In this document: piece by piece, positions 25,116-34,117 of the stretch | Position numbering within the stretch: position 1 is the stretch's first letter | Layout of the letters: each line of letters begins with the position of its first letter | NCBI GenBank assembly: GCA_947496175.1 | Contig: CANMBU010000004.1 | Coordinates: forward strand, 88,501-152,500 | DNA length: 64,000 bases | From: an uncultured Roseovarius sp. | GTDB lineage: Bacteria > Pseudomonadota > Alphaproteobacteria > Rhodobacterales > Rhodobacteraceae | Reading direction: 5' to 3' | Translations under genes and position numbers: made by a program | The notes under the pieces: model-generated | What the model was told of the DNA's origin: nothing | What the model saw: the letters and a program-made list of their open reading frames with translations, nothing else | The model's database searches: none

Positions 25116-25358
25116 TTACCCTTCGCGCACAGATACGACCTTGAGCAACGTTAATCCACGCGCAGCCAACTGCGACCGTAGCTGCTTGGTAGCATTGCCA
25201 ACTGTGCACGGCCCGCTGATTTGGGCGGTACTAAAGAAGAGTTTTAACGGTTTGTCACTCTTGGCTTTGTACTCGGCCACGCAAGCGGCTTGAGCAACAC
25301 TTGCGGTCGCAATGACAAGAAAAGTGCCCAGAAGGCAGGAGAAGAGTTTTTGTTTCAT
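25116..25358 (-). CDS. Small secreted protein of unknown function
   Basis: 80 residues. A clear Sec signal peptide (MKQKLFSCLLGTFLVIATASVAQA, cleaved near residue 24) is followed by a 55-residue mature part with two cysteines (likely a disulphide). It lies 14 bp upstream of the membrane-anchored winged-helix gene and is probably cotranscribed with it, so it may be exported to the compartment that regulator senses. No recognised family. Confidence 0.65.
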   Translation of the reverse strand: MKQKLFSCLLGTFLVIATASVAQAACVAEYKAKSDKPLKLFFSTAQISGPCTVGNATKQLRSQLAARGLTLLKVVSVREG

Positions 25359-25575
25359 GCGTTCAAAATGCGCGAGAGCCTGCCGCTATTCAATAACTCA
25401 ATCGCGAAATCCGGCTGAGCTTGGCATGTTATCCGATAACAGCCTGACGTTATTGCCTGTCTGAGGGGGGTAAGCCCAGTTTTGGTCCATGACACGCATC
25501 TGCTGCTGCCACCCGATCCCGTGACCAACAGCGCAGGGCACAGATAACGACCTTTACGGTCGGAAAGGACAAAAC

Positions 25576-26058
25576 ATGACGCACCGCACATTCATCTCCA
25601 TTATTCTGGCGGCGGCGATTGCCGTCACCGGTATGACCGCTGCACCGGCACGTGCAGACAACGACGCCGCAAAAGTCATCGCGGGCGTTGCCGCTCTTGC
25701 GATCATTGGCGCGGTGATCGCCGAAGACCGCAAAGACCGCCGTCGCAAAGCTGCCGCACGCAATCACGTTTCAAAGCACCAGTATAATCATGGCAAGCGC
25801 TACCATGATGACGGGCATCGCTACCGCTACCAAAAACGGTCCAAACGTCACGCTTTGCCGGTCGGATGCCGCCGTGATGGTTTCACACGTCGTGGCGAGG
25901 TTTACGGTTATGGTCGCCGCTGCTTGCTGAACAACTATTCGCATTTCAACGCCTTGCCCCATGACTGCGCAGTTCGTGCCCGCGGATATAATGGCGGTCA
26001 GCGCGTGATCTACAGCGGCCGTTGCCTGAGAAAGCATGGCTACGTCACACCGGGTTGA
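25576..26058 (+). CDS. Exported basic cysteine-containing protein of unknown function
   Basis: 160 residues. Signal peptide with hydrophobic core IILAAAIAVTGMTAAPA, cleavage near ARA-DN. A further hydrophobic stretch (VIAGVAALAIIGAVIAE) may hold it in or near the membrane. The rest is strongly basic and His/Tyr/Arg rich (about residues 55-95), then four cysteines spaced as two pairs. GGAAAGGA precedes the ATG, and a terminator follows, so it is a single-gene unit. Function not recognised. Confidence 0.75.
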   Translation: MTHRTFISIILAAAIAVTGMTAAPARADNDAAKVIAGVAALAIIGAVIAEDRKDRRRKAAARNHVSKHQYNHGKRYHDDGHRYRYQKRSKRHALPVGCRRDGFTRRGEVYGYGRRCLLNNYSHFNALPHDCAVRARGYNGGQRVIYSGRCLRKHGYVTPG

Positions 26059-26090
26059 TAGGCATAAGATATAAATCGTCGAGCAGACCC

Positions 26091-26127
26091 GAGGGGCCCG
26101 GAGAAATTCGGGCTCCTCTCTTTTTTA
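26091..26127 (+). terminator. Rho-independent terminator
   Basis: GAGGGGCCCG (26091-26100) pairs with CGGGCTCCTC (26109-26118) around GAGAAATT and is followed by TCTTTTTT. Ends the transcript of the exported protein gene. Confidence 0.88.
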
Positions 26128-26155
26128 TCTGCGCCAGTCATGCTTTGTAGGATAC

Positions 26156-26786
26156 ATGTCTGCTCCCGATTTTTCATTCGAAACCCAAGCCGTGTTGGAC
26201 GGTCATGTCACCATTGCCGGTGTCGATGAGGTGGGGCGTGGGCCCTTGGCCGGGCCGGTGACAGCCGCAGCCGTTATATTGGACCCAAAGCACATTCCCG
26301 AAGGTCTCAATGACTCGAAAAAGCTTACGGCCAAGCGTCGGGACGCCTTGAGCAAAGAGATTTTCCGGGTCGCCGAAGTGTGCGTGGCACACGCCAGTGT
26401 TGAAGAAATTGACGAGATCAACATTCTGCGCGCCGCGCATCTTGCGATGGAGCGGGCCGTTGTCGGGCTTGGTCGGCACCCCTGTCTTGCTTTGGTCGAT
26501 GGGAACATGATCCCAAAAAATCTGAGTTGCCCAGGGCAGCCCATCATCAAGGGCGACGGCAGGTCCCTGTCCATCGCAGCAGCATCTATCGTCGCCAAAA
26601 CCACCCGCGATGCGATTATGTGGGATTTGGCGCAACAGTTTCCCGGCTACGGCTGGGAGACAAATGCAGGGTATGGATCAAAAAGCCACATGTCTGCGCT
26701 CCAAAAACTTGGACCAACCCCACATCATAGGCGTTCGTTCAAGCCGGTCCACAATATCTTGTATCAAGCAAAAAACATAAACGACT

Positions 26787-26788
<2 letters not shown>
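26156..26788 (+). CDS. rnhB: Ribonuclease HII
   Basis: 210 residues. Removes ribonucleotides from DNA and degrades RNA in RNA-DNA hybrids. Motifs: the catalytic DEVGRGPLAGPV near residue 24, LNDSKKLT, and IVAKTTRDAIM with a downstream YGWETNAGYGSKSHM. AGGATAC precedes the ATG. Upstream of ccrM on the same strand with a 90-bp gap, a common pairing in alphaproteobacteria. Confidence 0.96.
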
Positions 26789-27994
<1,206 letters not shown>

Positions 27995-28056
27995 ACATAC
28001 TGAAATACACGAACACCGCCGGTGCCTGTGGCCTGACACATGGCACTTAACTCAAC

Positions 28057-28086
28057 CCCTCGCCCTAGTGGCGAGGGCTTTTTTTT
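28057..28086 (+). terminator. Terminator of ccrM
   Basis: CCCTCGCC (28057-28064) and GGCGAGGG (28070-28077) with a 5-base loop and a run of eight T. Confidence 0.93.
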
Positions 28087-28096
28087 GGGCAGTGGT

Positions 28097-28137
28097 CATT
28101 TTCCATGTGGAAAATGGATTGGAAAACACATGTTTTC
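28097..28137. repeat. AT-rich double-hairpin repeat, copy 2
   Basis: CATTTTCCA/TGGAAAATG (2-base centre) followed by GAAAACA/TGTTTTC (2-base centre). The second half resembles 32125-32154 (GGAAAA-AC-C-TTTTC), suggesting one repeat family placed after genes. Confidence 0.6.
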
Positions 28138-28148
28138 TATTTCACAAG

Positions 28149-28694
28149 TCATGCAAATTCTGATTGAGCCGTCGCCGTCAACCGCTCGACTGTGTCATTC
28201 AGAATTTCAGGCCGTCCAAGGCTGACCGAAAGGGTCATGGCCCCTTGGATTTCGGCTTGCACGCTCTGGGCGAGAAGGTCCTGATCTTCCAGACTGTCCG
28301 GCATCGAGGCTTTTAACCAGGACAGATTGGTCTTGAAAAATGCCGCCACTTTCGCGGCCACCAGTTCGGGCAGGCCTGCACTTTCGGCGGCCAGCATGCC
28401 GCACAGGCATTGCAGGTCTTCGTCATGCAGCGCGCGTTTGTAAACCGCGCCAAACCGCGCCACAGCATCCGGCCAATTCAAAACGCCAGCGTCACCGACA
28501 AAGTCATGCACCCGCTTGGCATAGCGTTCCACCATGGCCGCCCCCAAGTCTTCTTTGTGACGGAAATGATAGTGAATGCTGGCCGATTTGATGCCCATCT
28601 CGTCTGCGATGTCGCGAAAGCTCACGGCATGGTAACCGCGCAAGCGAATGGCGCGTTCAGCAAGATCAAGGATTTGGTCGCGGGTCTCTGGCAT
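28149..28694 (-). CDS. TetR-family transcriptional regulator
   Basis: 181 residues. TetR HTH at about residues 6-50 (QILDLAERAIRLRGYHAVSFRDIADEMGIKSASIHYHFRHKEDL), helical C-terminal domain with CLCGMLAAESAGLP typical of the AcrR-like group. ATG 28694 gives the family N-terminus. Divergent from a glutathione S-transferase gene, with two palindromic CTATCTA-type boxes between them, so it most likely represses both. Confidence 0.9.
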   Translation of the reverse strand: MPETRDQILDLAERAIRLRGYHAVSFRDIADEMGIKSASIHYHFRHKEDLGAAMVERYAKRVHDFVGDAGVLNWPDAVARFGAVYKRALHDEDLQCLCGMLAAESAGLPELVAAKVAAFFKTNLSWLKASMPDSLEDQDLLAQSVQAEIQGAMTLSVSLGRPEILNDTVERLTATAQSEFA

Positions 28695-28710
28695 GTTTCT
28701 CACGGATTAT

Positions 28711-28728
28711 GTATCTGCCAGTAGATAG
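28711..28728. promoter_or_regulatory. TetR operator box 1 (imperfect)
   Basis: GTATCTGCCAGTAGATAG: arms TATCT/AGATA. Related to the perfect box at 28761-28778, in the gap between the TetR and GST genes. Confidence 0.65.
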
Positions 28729-28760
28729 GCTTGACGGGGAGGAAAATCAATTCTAGCAAT

Positions 28761-28778
28761 CTATCTACTACTAGATAG
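28761..28778. promoter_or_regulatory. TetR operator box 2 (perfect)
   Basis: CTATCTA CTAC TAGATAG, 7-bp perfect arms, 10 bp before the GST start. Binding by the divergent TetR protein would block GST translation start and promoter. Confidence 0.72.
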
Positions 28779-28788
28779 GAGAATCAAA

Positions 28789-29409
28789 ATGAAAATTTAT
28801 GACTTCGAAGGTTTCCCCAACCCTGCCCGTATCCGTATCGCCCTGGCCGAAAAAGGGCTCACCGATCAGGTTGAGTTTGTGTCCGTCAACGTTCCAGAAG
28901 GAGAACACCAATCCGAGGCATTCCGTGCCAAGAACCCGTCTGCCGCCGTGCCTGTGCTTGAACTTGAGGATGGCACTTGCATTTCCGAGTGCACCGCCAT
29001 CACCGAATATCTCGATCACCTCGACGGCAGCCCCGCGCTCACCGGCCAGACGGCCAAAGACCGTGCCGTGATTCACATGATGCAGCGGCGCGCGGAATCC
29101 GGGTTGCTTGATGCGGTTGCCACCTATTTCCATCATGCCACGCCTGGTTTGGGCAAAGGGATCGAAGGCTATCAATGTGCCGAATGGGGAGAGCACCAGA
29201 AAGACACAGCACTGAAGGGCATGCGCTATCTTGACGGCATTCTCGCCGATCAGCCTTATATCGCTGGGCAGGATTTCAGTATGGCTGACATCACAGCCTT
29301 TGCCGGTCTGGCTTTTGCAGGCTTTGCCAATATTGACGTGCCAGAAGACTGTGCCAATCTGCAGGCATGGCACGCCCTTGTCGCCGCGCGCCCCTCGATC
29401 GCGGCATAA
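28789..29409 (+). CDS. Glutathione S-transferase
   Basis: 206 residues. N-terminal thioredoxin-like domain (KIYDFEGFPNPARIRIALAEKGL, with the cis-Pro region VPVLELEDGTCISECTAITEYLD) and a helical C-terminal domain (DFSMADITAFAGLAFAG). Conjugates glutathione to electrophiles in the cytoplasm. GGAGAATCAAA precedes the ATG. Under likely control of the divergent TetR regulator and followed closely by a cupin gene (17-bp gap), probably one operon for a stress or xenobiotic response. Confidence 0.92.
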   Translation: MKIYDFEGFPNPARIRIALAEKGLTDQVEFVSVNVPEGEHQSEAFRAKNPSAAVPVLELEDGTCISECTAITEYLDHLDGSPALTGQTAKDRAVIHMMQRRAESGLLDAVATYFHHATPGLGKGIEGYQCAEWGEHQKDTALKGMRYLDGILADQPYIAGQDFSMADITAFAGLAFAGFANIDVPEDCANLQAWHALVAARPSIAA

Positions 29410-29426
29410 GAGAAAGGATGCAACCC

Positions 29427-30101
29427 ATGCAACGCAATGATGATTTTTCTCAACGCGCCGTCGTCCACAGCGCCGATGAGCCATGGGTTGCCTCGCCCAT
29501 GGCCGGTGTAGATCGTCGCATGCTCGACCGGATTGGCGACGAAGTGGCGCGTGCCACCACAATTGTGCGATATGCGCCGGGCAGTAAGTTTTCCTCGCAT
29601 GTGCACACGGGAGGCGAAGAATTTCTGGTGCTGGATGGCGTATTCCAGGATGAACATGGCGATTTCCCTGCCGGGAGCTACATCCGCAACCCACCGCAAT
29701 CCTCACACACACCGGGGTCCGAGCCGGGCTGCACTATTTTCGTAAAGCTCTGGCAGTTTGACCTTGAGGACCGCACGCATATTCGGGTCGACACCAACAA
29801 AATGCGGTTCGTACCGGAGCGAGACGGTGTTGAGGTCATGCCGCTTTTTTCGGACGGTTCCGAGGATGTGGTGCTGGAACGCTGGGAACAGGGGACCGAT
29901 ATCGTGCTTGATGCGCCAAACGGTCTGGAGCTTCTGGTGTTGGACGGAGGTTTCGACGAAGGCGGTGATACGTTCAGGGTAGATAGCTGGTTGCGCTTGC
30001 CCAAAGGCGCATCCTCCTTGGCCAAGGTAGGCAAGAATGGTGCGCGCGTCTGGATCAAGCGCGATCACCTCAGCGAAAAACCGACAGGTCCCGCAGTTTA
30101 G
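29427..30101 (+). CDS. ChrR-like double-cupin protein
   Basis: 224 residues. Two cupin modules; the first has GSKFSSHVHTGGEEFLVLDG (metal-binding His/His/Glu pattern) and SYIRNPPQSSHTP, as in the cupin of the ChrR anti-sigma factor. It lacks the N-terminal zinc (ZAS) domain that would bind a sigma factor, and no ECF sigma gene is near, so it is probably an enzyme or sensor rather than an anti-sigma factor. ATG 29427 with AGAAAGG upstream; ATG 29418 also possible. Follows the GST gene. Confidence 0.75.
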   Translation: MQRNDDFSQRAVVHSADEPWVASPMAGVDRRMLDRIGDEVARATTIVRYAPGSKFSSHVHTGGEEFLVLDGVFQDEHGDFPAGSYIRNPPQSSHTPGSEPGCTIFVKLWQFDLEDRTHIRVDTNKMRFVPERDGVEVMPLFSDGSEDVVLERWEQGTDIVLDAPNGLELLVLDGGFDEGGDTFRVDSWLRLPKGASSLAKVGKNGARVWIKRDHLSEKPTGPAV

Positions 30102-30196
30102 ACCACGGGCCATCTGCACAAAAAATGCGAAAACACTCCGCGCTGGCTGCACCCCAGCGCGGTAAATCTGTCTCAACGCAATAAAGGCAAGAGACG

Positions 30197-30427
30197 ATGG
30201 TATCGGCAGTGTATCAAAGACGCATAACCCTGTTCCCCCTGCAGTCCCGTCAGGGCGGCTATAACCCGACAAGCAACAAGCGCCAACGCGCGCGTTGGCT
30301 GATCCTTGTACTGGGTTTGGCCATCCTGACGGGACTCGCGGCGAAGGGGGCGGAGAGTCCAGCGCAAGATCAGGGGTTTTCCGAGCCGCTGGGCTGGCAT
30401 AGTTTCAAGGACGTAACCTCGTGTTGA
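30197..30427 (+). CDS. Small membrane protein of unknown function
   Basis: 76 residues with a basic N-terminal half and one membrane helix (RWLILVLGLAILTGLAAKG). Its stop overlaps the ATG at 30427 of the response regulator (TGATG), which suggests translational coupling. An AAAGG is about 9-15 bp upstream of the ATG. It might serve as accessory or sensor for the two-component system whose kinase has almost no periplasmic part. Reading frame support is modest. Confidence 0.5.
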   Translation: MVSAVYQRRITLFPLQSRQGGYNPTSNKRQRARWLILVLGLAILTGLAAKGAESPAQDQGFSEPLGWHSFKDVTSC

Positions 30428-31131
30428 TGGACCGCGTGATGAGCCACATCCTGATCGTTGATGACGACCCGCAAATCCGCGAGGTGCTGCGCATCGCATT
30501 GCGGCAGGACGGGTATGACATCTCTGAGGCGGGTGATGGCGCAGAAGGGTTGGCCAAGGCACGTAATGGCAAGGCTGATCTCATTGTGCTGGATATTGGC
30601 ATGCCGGAAATGGATGGGCTGGAGGTGTGCCGCCGCTTGCGCGCAGAGTACAGCACGCCGGTTCTGTTTCTCACGGCAAGAGATGATGAAATCGACCGCG
30701 TTCTGGGGTTTGAACTTGGCGGTGATGACTATGTGACGAAACCGTTCTCGCCGAGGGAATTACTGGCGCGCATACGCGCCATCCTCAAACGCACGTCCGG
30801 TGTGGCACCAGGTATCTCGCAAGGCATGCTGACGCGCGGCGCGCTGCAACTCGATCCCGGACGTCACCTGTGCACGTTTGAAAATCAACCTGTCGCCCTG
30901 ACCAAACGCGAAATGGACATGCTGGCACATCTCATGACACGTCCTGATCATGTTGCCACCAAGGCGCAGCTGACCGACGCAGTCTACGGTCCATCCCTGC
31001 ATGTCTCGGACCGCACGCTCGACAGCCACCTGAGGAATTTGCGCGCCAAACTGGCCGAGGCAGGGTGCGACACGGCGATTGAAACTGTGCATGGTGTGGG
31101 CATCCGGATGGGCGCATGTCAGGGCGGGTAA
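30427..31131 (+). CDS. OmpR/PhoB-type response regulator
   Basis: 234 residues. Receiver domain (ILIVDDDPQIREVL; phospho-acceptor Asp in LIVLDIGMPEMDG; the FLTARD and YVTKPFSPRELLARIRAILKR motifs) and a C-terminal winged helix (ALTKREMDMLAHLM ... VSDRTLDSHLRNLRAKL ... VHGVGIRM). Starts in a TGATG overlap with the small membrane ORF; ATG 30439 or GTG 30421 are alternatives. Overlaps the histidine kinase by 16 bp, thus one operon. Resembles the CreB/BaeR group; targets unknown. Confidence 0.9.
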   Translation: MDRVMSHILIVDDDPQIREVLRIALRQDGYDISEAGDGAEGLAKARNGKADLIVLDIGMPEMDGLEVCRRLRAEYSTPVLFLTARDDEIDRVLGFELGGDDYVTKPFSPRELLARIRAILKRTSGVAPGISQGMLTRGALQLDPGRHLCTFENQPVALTKREMDMLAHLMTRPDHVATKAQLTDAVYGPSLHVSDRTLDSHLRNLRAKLAEAGCDTAIETVHGVGIRMGACQGG

Positions 31132-32078
31132 AACCGCGCATTCGTCGCAAATGGCGACCGCCCTTGGCGCTTGTCATTGGCGGCGCGTTGGCAGCTGTCC
31201 TGATCCTTCCCGCTATCTCCATCGGATACTTCAAAGTCGCCGGGTTCATCCTCGGCTGGGGGGAAACCACCCTGTTGTTTTTCACCCTTGCCATTGTTGT
31301 GACGTCGCTTCTGGCGTTTTTGCTTTGGCGTCTTGTGCTCCGACCCGTATATGCGCTCACAGCGCACGCTTTGGCGGTAAAAGAAGGGCGTGACGATGCG
31401 CCCTTGCCGACACAGTTCGGTACGCCGGAGCTCTCAGATCTGGCGCGTGCGGTTGTTGATATGAGCACCACGCTTCAGGACCGTGAAGCAGGCCTGCGCG
31501 CCTACACCAACCACGTTACGCATGAGCTTAAATCGCCTCTCACCAGCCTGATTGGTGCCGCCGAACTTCTTCAATCTGACAGTTCATCCGAGGATCGCGC
31601 GGCGCTGACCAACACGATCCGGACCTCGGCCTATAAAATGCAGGATCAGCTGCACGCCCTGCGCCGCCTGGCCTCGGCGCGCGATCCTGTGGGCGAGGGG
31701 CCATCGAGCCTGTCTGAGGCTTGTGAGGGATTGGACGCTGATCTCACAATACGCGTGGAACAAGACGCCTCCGTGCCGCTTGACCTCGACGCCTTGCGTG
31801 CGGTTCTTGCCCATCTGGCGCAGAACGCCGCGGCCCACGGTGCCAAAACGGTCACGCTCTCGGCCACGCCCGAAGGGTTCAGCGTCTCCGACGACGGCCC
31901 CGGCATCGCGCCCGGCAATCGCGCGCATATCTTTGAGCCGTTCTTCACCACACGCCGCGCGGAGGGCGGCACTGGCATGGGCTTGGCCATTGTCAAGACG
32001 ATGATCGAAGTTGCGGGCGGAGAGATTGTGCTCGCGGATACGTTCAGCGGCACGCGGTTTGAGATTGGGTTTGGGTAG
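31116..32078 (+). CDS. Sensor histidine kinase
   Basis: 320 residues. Two membrane helices (about 18-40 and 51-73) with only ~10 residues between them, so no real periplasmic sensor; a HAMP-like region follows. H-box NHVTHELKSPLTSLI with His at about residue 136. ATPase domain with N-box (LAQNAAAHGA), DDGPGIAPG and GTGMGLAIVKT. Partner of the preceding response regulator. The poor periplasmic part suggests sensing of the membrane itself or of a partner protein such as the small upstream membrane ORF. Confidence 0.9.
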   Translation: MSGRVKPRIRRKWRPPLALVIGGALAAVLILPAISIGYFKVAGFILGWGETTLLFFTLAIVVTSLLAFLLWRLVLRPVYALTAHALAVKEGRDDAPLPTQFGTPELSDLARAVVDMSTTLQDREAGLRAYTNHVTHELKSPLTSLIGAAELLQSDSSSEDRAALTNTIRTSAYKMQDQLHALRRLASARDPVGEGPSSLSEACEGLDADLTIRVEQDASVPLDLDALRAVLAHLAQNAAAHGAKTVTLSATPEGFSVSDDGPGIAPGNRAHIFEPFFTTRRAEGGTGMGLAIVKTMIEVAGGEIVLADTFSGTRFEIGFG

Positions 32079-32113
32079 GTTGGCTTTGGACAGCCAAACT
32101 GATCGTCGGATCC

Positions 32114-32177
32114 GTTTTCTAGGTGGTAAAAGGACTGGAAAATACGCATTTTTCAAAGCGGAATTTGCGCAAATTCC
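32114..32177. repeat. AT-rich hairpin repeat, copy 3
   Basis: GAAAAT-ACGC-ATTTTTC type hairpin plus a perfect palindrome GGAATTTGCGCAAATTCC (32160-32177), in the gap after the kinase. The part at 32122-32154 resembles 28106-28137. Confidence 0.6.
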
Positions 32178-32270
32178 GTATGTCGACCACGACCTTTCGG
32201 CTTAAAAACAGGCCAATTTTACTCTCCTGGGGGGTAAGAACACTCAAAATCCAACCCTTTCTTGCGAGTA

Positions 32271-32313
32271 ATTCGCAATTGCATTGACTTTTTGCGAATG
32301 ACTCTCATATTCA
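32271..32313 (+). promoter_or_regulatory. Fur-family (Mur-like) operator overlapping the sitA promoter
   Basis: ATTCGCAA (32271-32278) and TTGCGAAT (32292-32299) form a perfect 8-bp inverted repeat. The right arm lies inside the promoter: TTGACT (32284-32289), 18-bp spacer, TATTCA (32308-32313). Roseobacters regulate sit operons through the Fur-family protein Mur, so manganese-dependent repression is likely. Confidence 0.65.
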
Positions 32314-32346
32314 ATAGAGAACAACGCAGACCCTGAGGAGTATTCC

Positions 32347-33315
32347 ATGCGCCTCAAGCGCAGAGACTTTCTGAAAAGCACATTGGTGTCGGCTTCATTG
32401 GCCGCGGCGCCCGTCTTTGCGTTTGCGGAAACAAAACTGTCCATCGTGGCGACCACCGGCATGATCGCCGATGCAGCGCGTCAGGTGGGCGGTGATCTTG
32501 TGAATGTCAAAGCGTTGATGGGGCCGGGCGTTGACCCACACGCCTATCGGCAAACCCGCACGGACCTCGTGGCCGCGACACAGGCCGATCTGGTGCTTTG
32601 GAACGGTCTCTATCTTGAGGCACAGATGGAGGAGTTCCTGCTTAAGCTTGGCAAGCGGAGAAATGTCGTCGCTGTGGCAGAAGCAGTGCCAGAGGGCCTG
32701 CTGATCGCTCATGAGGATTACGACGGGCGGTTTGACCCGCATGTCTGGATGGTGCCTGAGCTTTGGGCGCATGTGGTGGCTGCGGTGCGCGACGCCCTGA
32801 GCGACGTTGCACCAGCGCACAAAGATGCGTTTGCCGCCAATTCCGAAGCGCATCTGGCGCAGATCGAACGTCTTGCTACCTATGCCCGCACATCTCTCAC
32901 CACAGTGCCTGAACCTGCGCGCGTTCTGTTGTCGGCGCATGATGCCTTTGGGTACTTCGGTCAAAACTACGGGTTCGAGGTCATCGGAATTCAGGGCATC
33001 TCAACCGAGTCAGAAGCGGGCCTGAACCGTATCAGCACGCTGGCCGATATGCTGGTCGAGCGTGGCATCGGAGCGGTCTTTGTCGAAAGCTCAGTCAGTG
33101 ACCGCAATGTCCGCGCCCTGATCGAAGGCGCCGCAGCTCAAGGCCACGAAGTCAAGATCGGTGGAGAGCTATTCTCGGACGCTATGGGTCAGTCGGACAC
33201 ATATGAAGGCACCTATATCGGCATGATCGACCACAACGTGACAACCATCACGGCGGCGCTGGGAGGCGACGTGCCCACGCGCGGTATGAACGCCAAACTG
33301 TCGGCAGGAAGCTAG
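32347..33315 (+). CDS. sitA: Mn/Fe ABC transporter substrate-binding protein
   Basis: 322 residues. Cluster A-I (ZnuA/PsaA/SitA) lipoprotein-type binding protein. Signal with a twin-Arg-like start (RLKRRDFLKSTLVSASLAAAPVFAFA), then ATTGMIADAARQVGG and GPGVDPHAYRQT with a metal-binding His, DGRFDPHVWM (second His), and the Glu/Asp sites near GIQGIST and VFVESSVS. Lacks the His-rich loop of zinc-specific ZnuA, supporting Mn or Fe. GAGGAG precedes the ATG. First gene of sitABCD. Confidence 0.92.
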   Translation: MRLKRRDFLKSTLVSASLAAAPVFAFAETKLSIVATTGMIADAARQVGGDLVNVKALMGPGVDPHAYRQTRTDLVAATQADLVLWNGLYLEAQMEEFLLKLGKRRNVVAVAEAVPEGLLIAHEDYDGRFDPHVWMVPELWAHVVAAVRDALSDVAPAHKDAFAANSEAHLAQIERLATYARTSLTTVPEPARVLLSAHDAFGYFGQNYGFEVIGIQGISTESEAGLNRISTLADMLVERGIGAVFVESSVSDRNVRALIEGAAAQGHEVKIGGELFSDAMGQSDTYEGTYIGMIDHNVTTITAALGGDVPTRGMNAKLSAGS

Positions 33316-33318
33316 GCT

Positions 33319-34113
33319 ATGTCCCTTGATCTCATCACAACAGAAGGCCATCGCGTCACCAGTTCAACCGAGTTCGATGCGCCTCTTGCCATTCGCGGCC
33401 TGACCGTGTCCTACGGTGAAAAACCGGCGGTGTTTTCTGTGGACGCGACGTTCCACCCCGGCGAAATGACCGCCATCATCGGTCCTAATGGTGCTGGCAA
33501 ATCCACTTTGCTCAAAGCCGCCCTTGGGATTGTCAAACCGCTCTCGGGCCTGATCTCTGCATGGGGTCAACCCATGGCGTCTGAGCGCGCCCGTATTGCC
33601 TATGTGCCGCAGCGTGCCAGTGTCGATTGGGATTTCCCGACGCGGGTTCTGGACGTGGTGATGATGGGACAATACCGCAGTCTGGGTTTGCTGCGCCGGG
33701 TCAGTGGCGCACATCGTAAGATCACGCTCGACAGTCTCGCACGGGTTGGAATGGAGAGTTTTGCCAGCCGCCAGATCGGGCAATTGTCCGGGGGTCAGCA
33801 ACAGCGCGTCTTCCTCGCGCGTGCCCTGGCGCAAGAAGCCGATCTGTACCTGCTCGATGAACCTTTTGCCGGCGTCGATGCAGCCACGGAAAAAGCCATC
33901 ATCTCGGTCCTGCAAGAGCTTCGTGCCGCGGGTAAAACCGTGGTTGCTGTGCATCACGATCTGGCCACCGCGCCGGAGTATTTTGACCGGGTGTTCCTGA
34001 TCAACACCACGCGCATTGCAGAAGGCACCGTGGCCGAGGCCTTCACGCAGCCCAATCTGCAAGCCGCCTATGGCGGACGTCTGGCCACCGCGCAAATGGG
34101 CGCGGCCATCTGA
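33319..34113 (+). CDS. sitB: Mn/Fe ABC transporter ATP-binding protein
   Basis: 264 residues. ABC ATPase with Walker A GPNGAGKST near residue 58, signature LSGGQQQR, Walker B LYLLDEPFAGVD and the His switch VVAVHHD. Three bases after the sitA stop. Powers import through SitC/SitD. Confidence 0.94.
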   Translation: MSLDLITTEGHRVTSSTEFDAPLAIRGLTVSYGEKPAVFSVDATFHPGEMTAIIGPNGAGKSTLLKAALGIVKPLSGLISAWGQPMASERARIAYVPQRASVDWDFPTRVLDVVMMGQYRSLGLLRRVSGAHRKITLDSLARVGMESFASRQIGQLSGGQQQRVFLARALAQEADLYLLDEPFAGVDAATEKAIISVLQELRAAGKTVVAVHHDLATAPEYFDRVFLINTTRIAEGTVAEAFTQPNLQAAYGGRLATAQMGAAI

Positions 34114-34117
34114 TCTC

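Noticed and set aside
13166..25436. Identical 16-base string TTGGCATGTTATCCGA at 13166-13181 and 25421-25436, both intergenic
   Set aside because: One such chance match is expected in 64 kb on both strands; no further shared sequence around it, so not called a regulatory motif.
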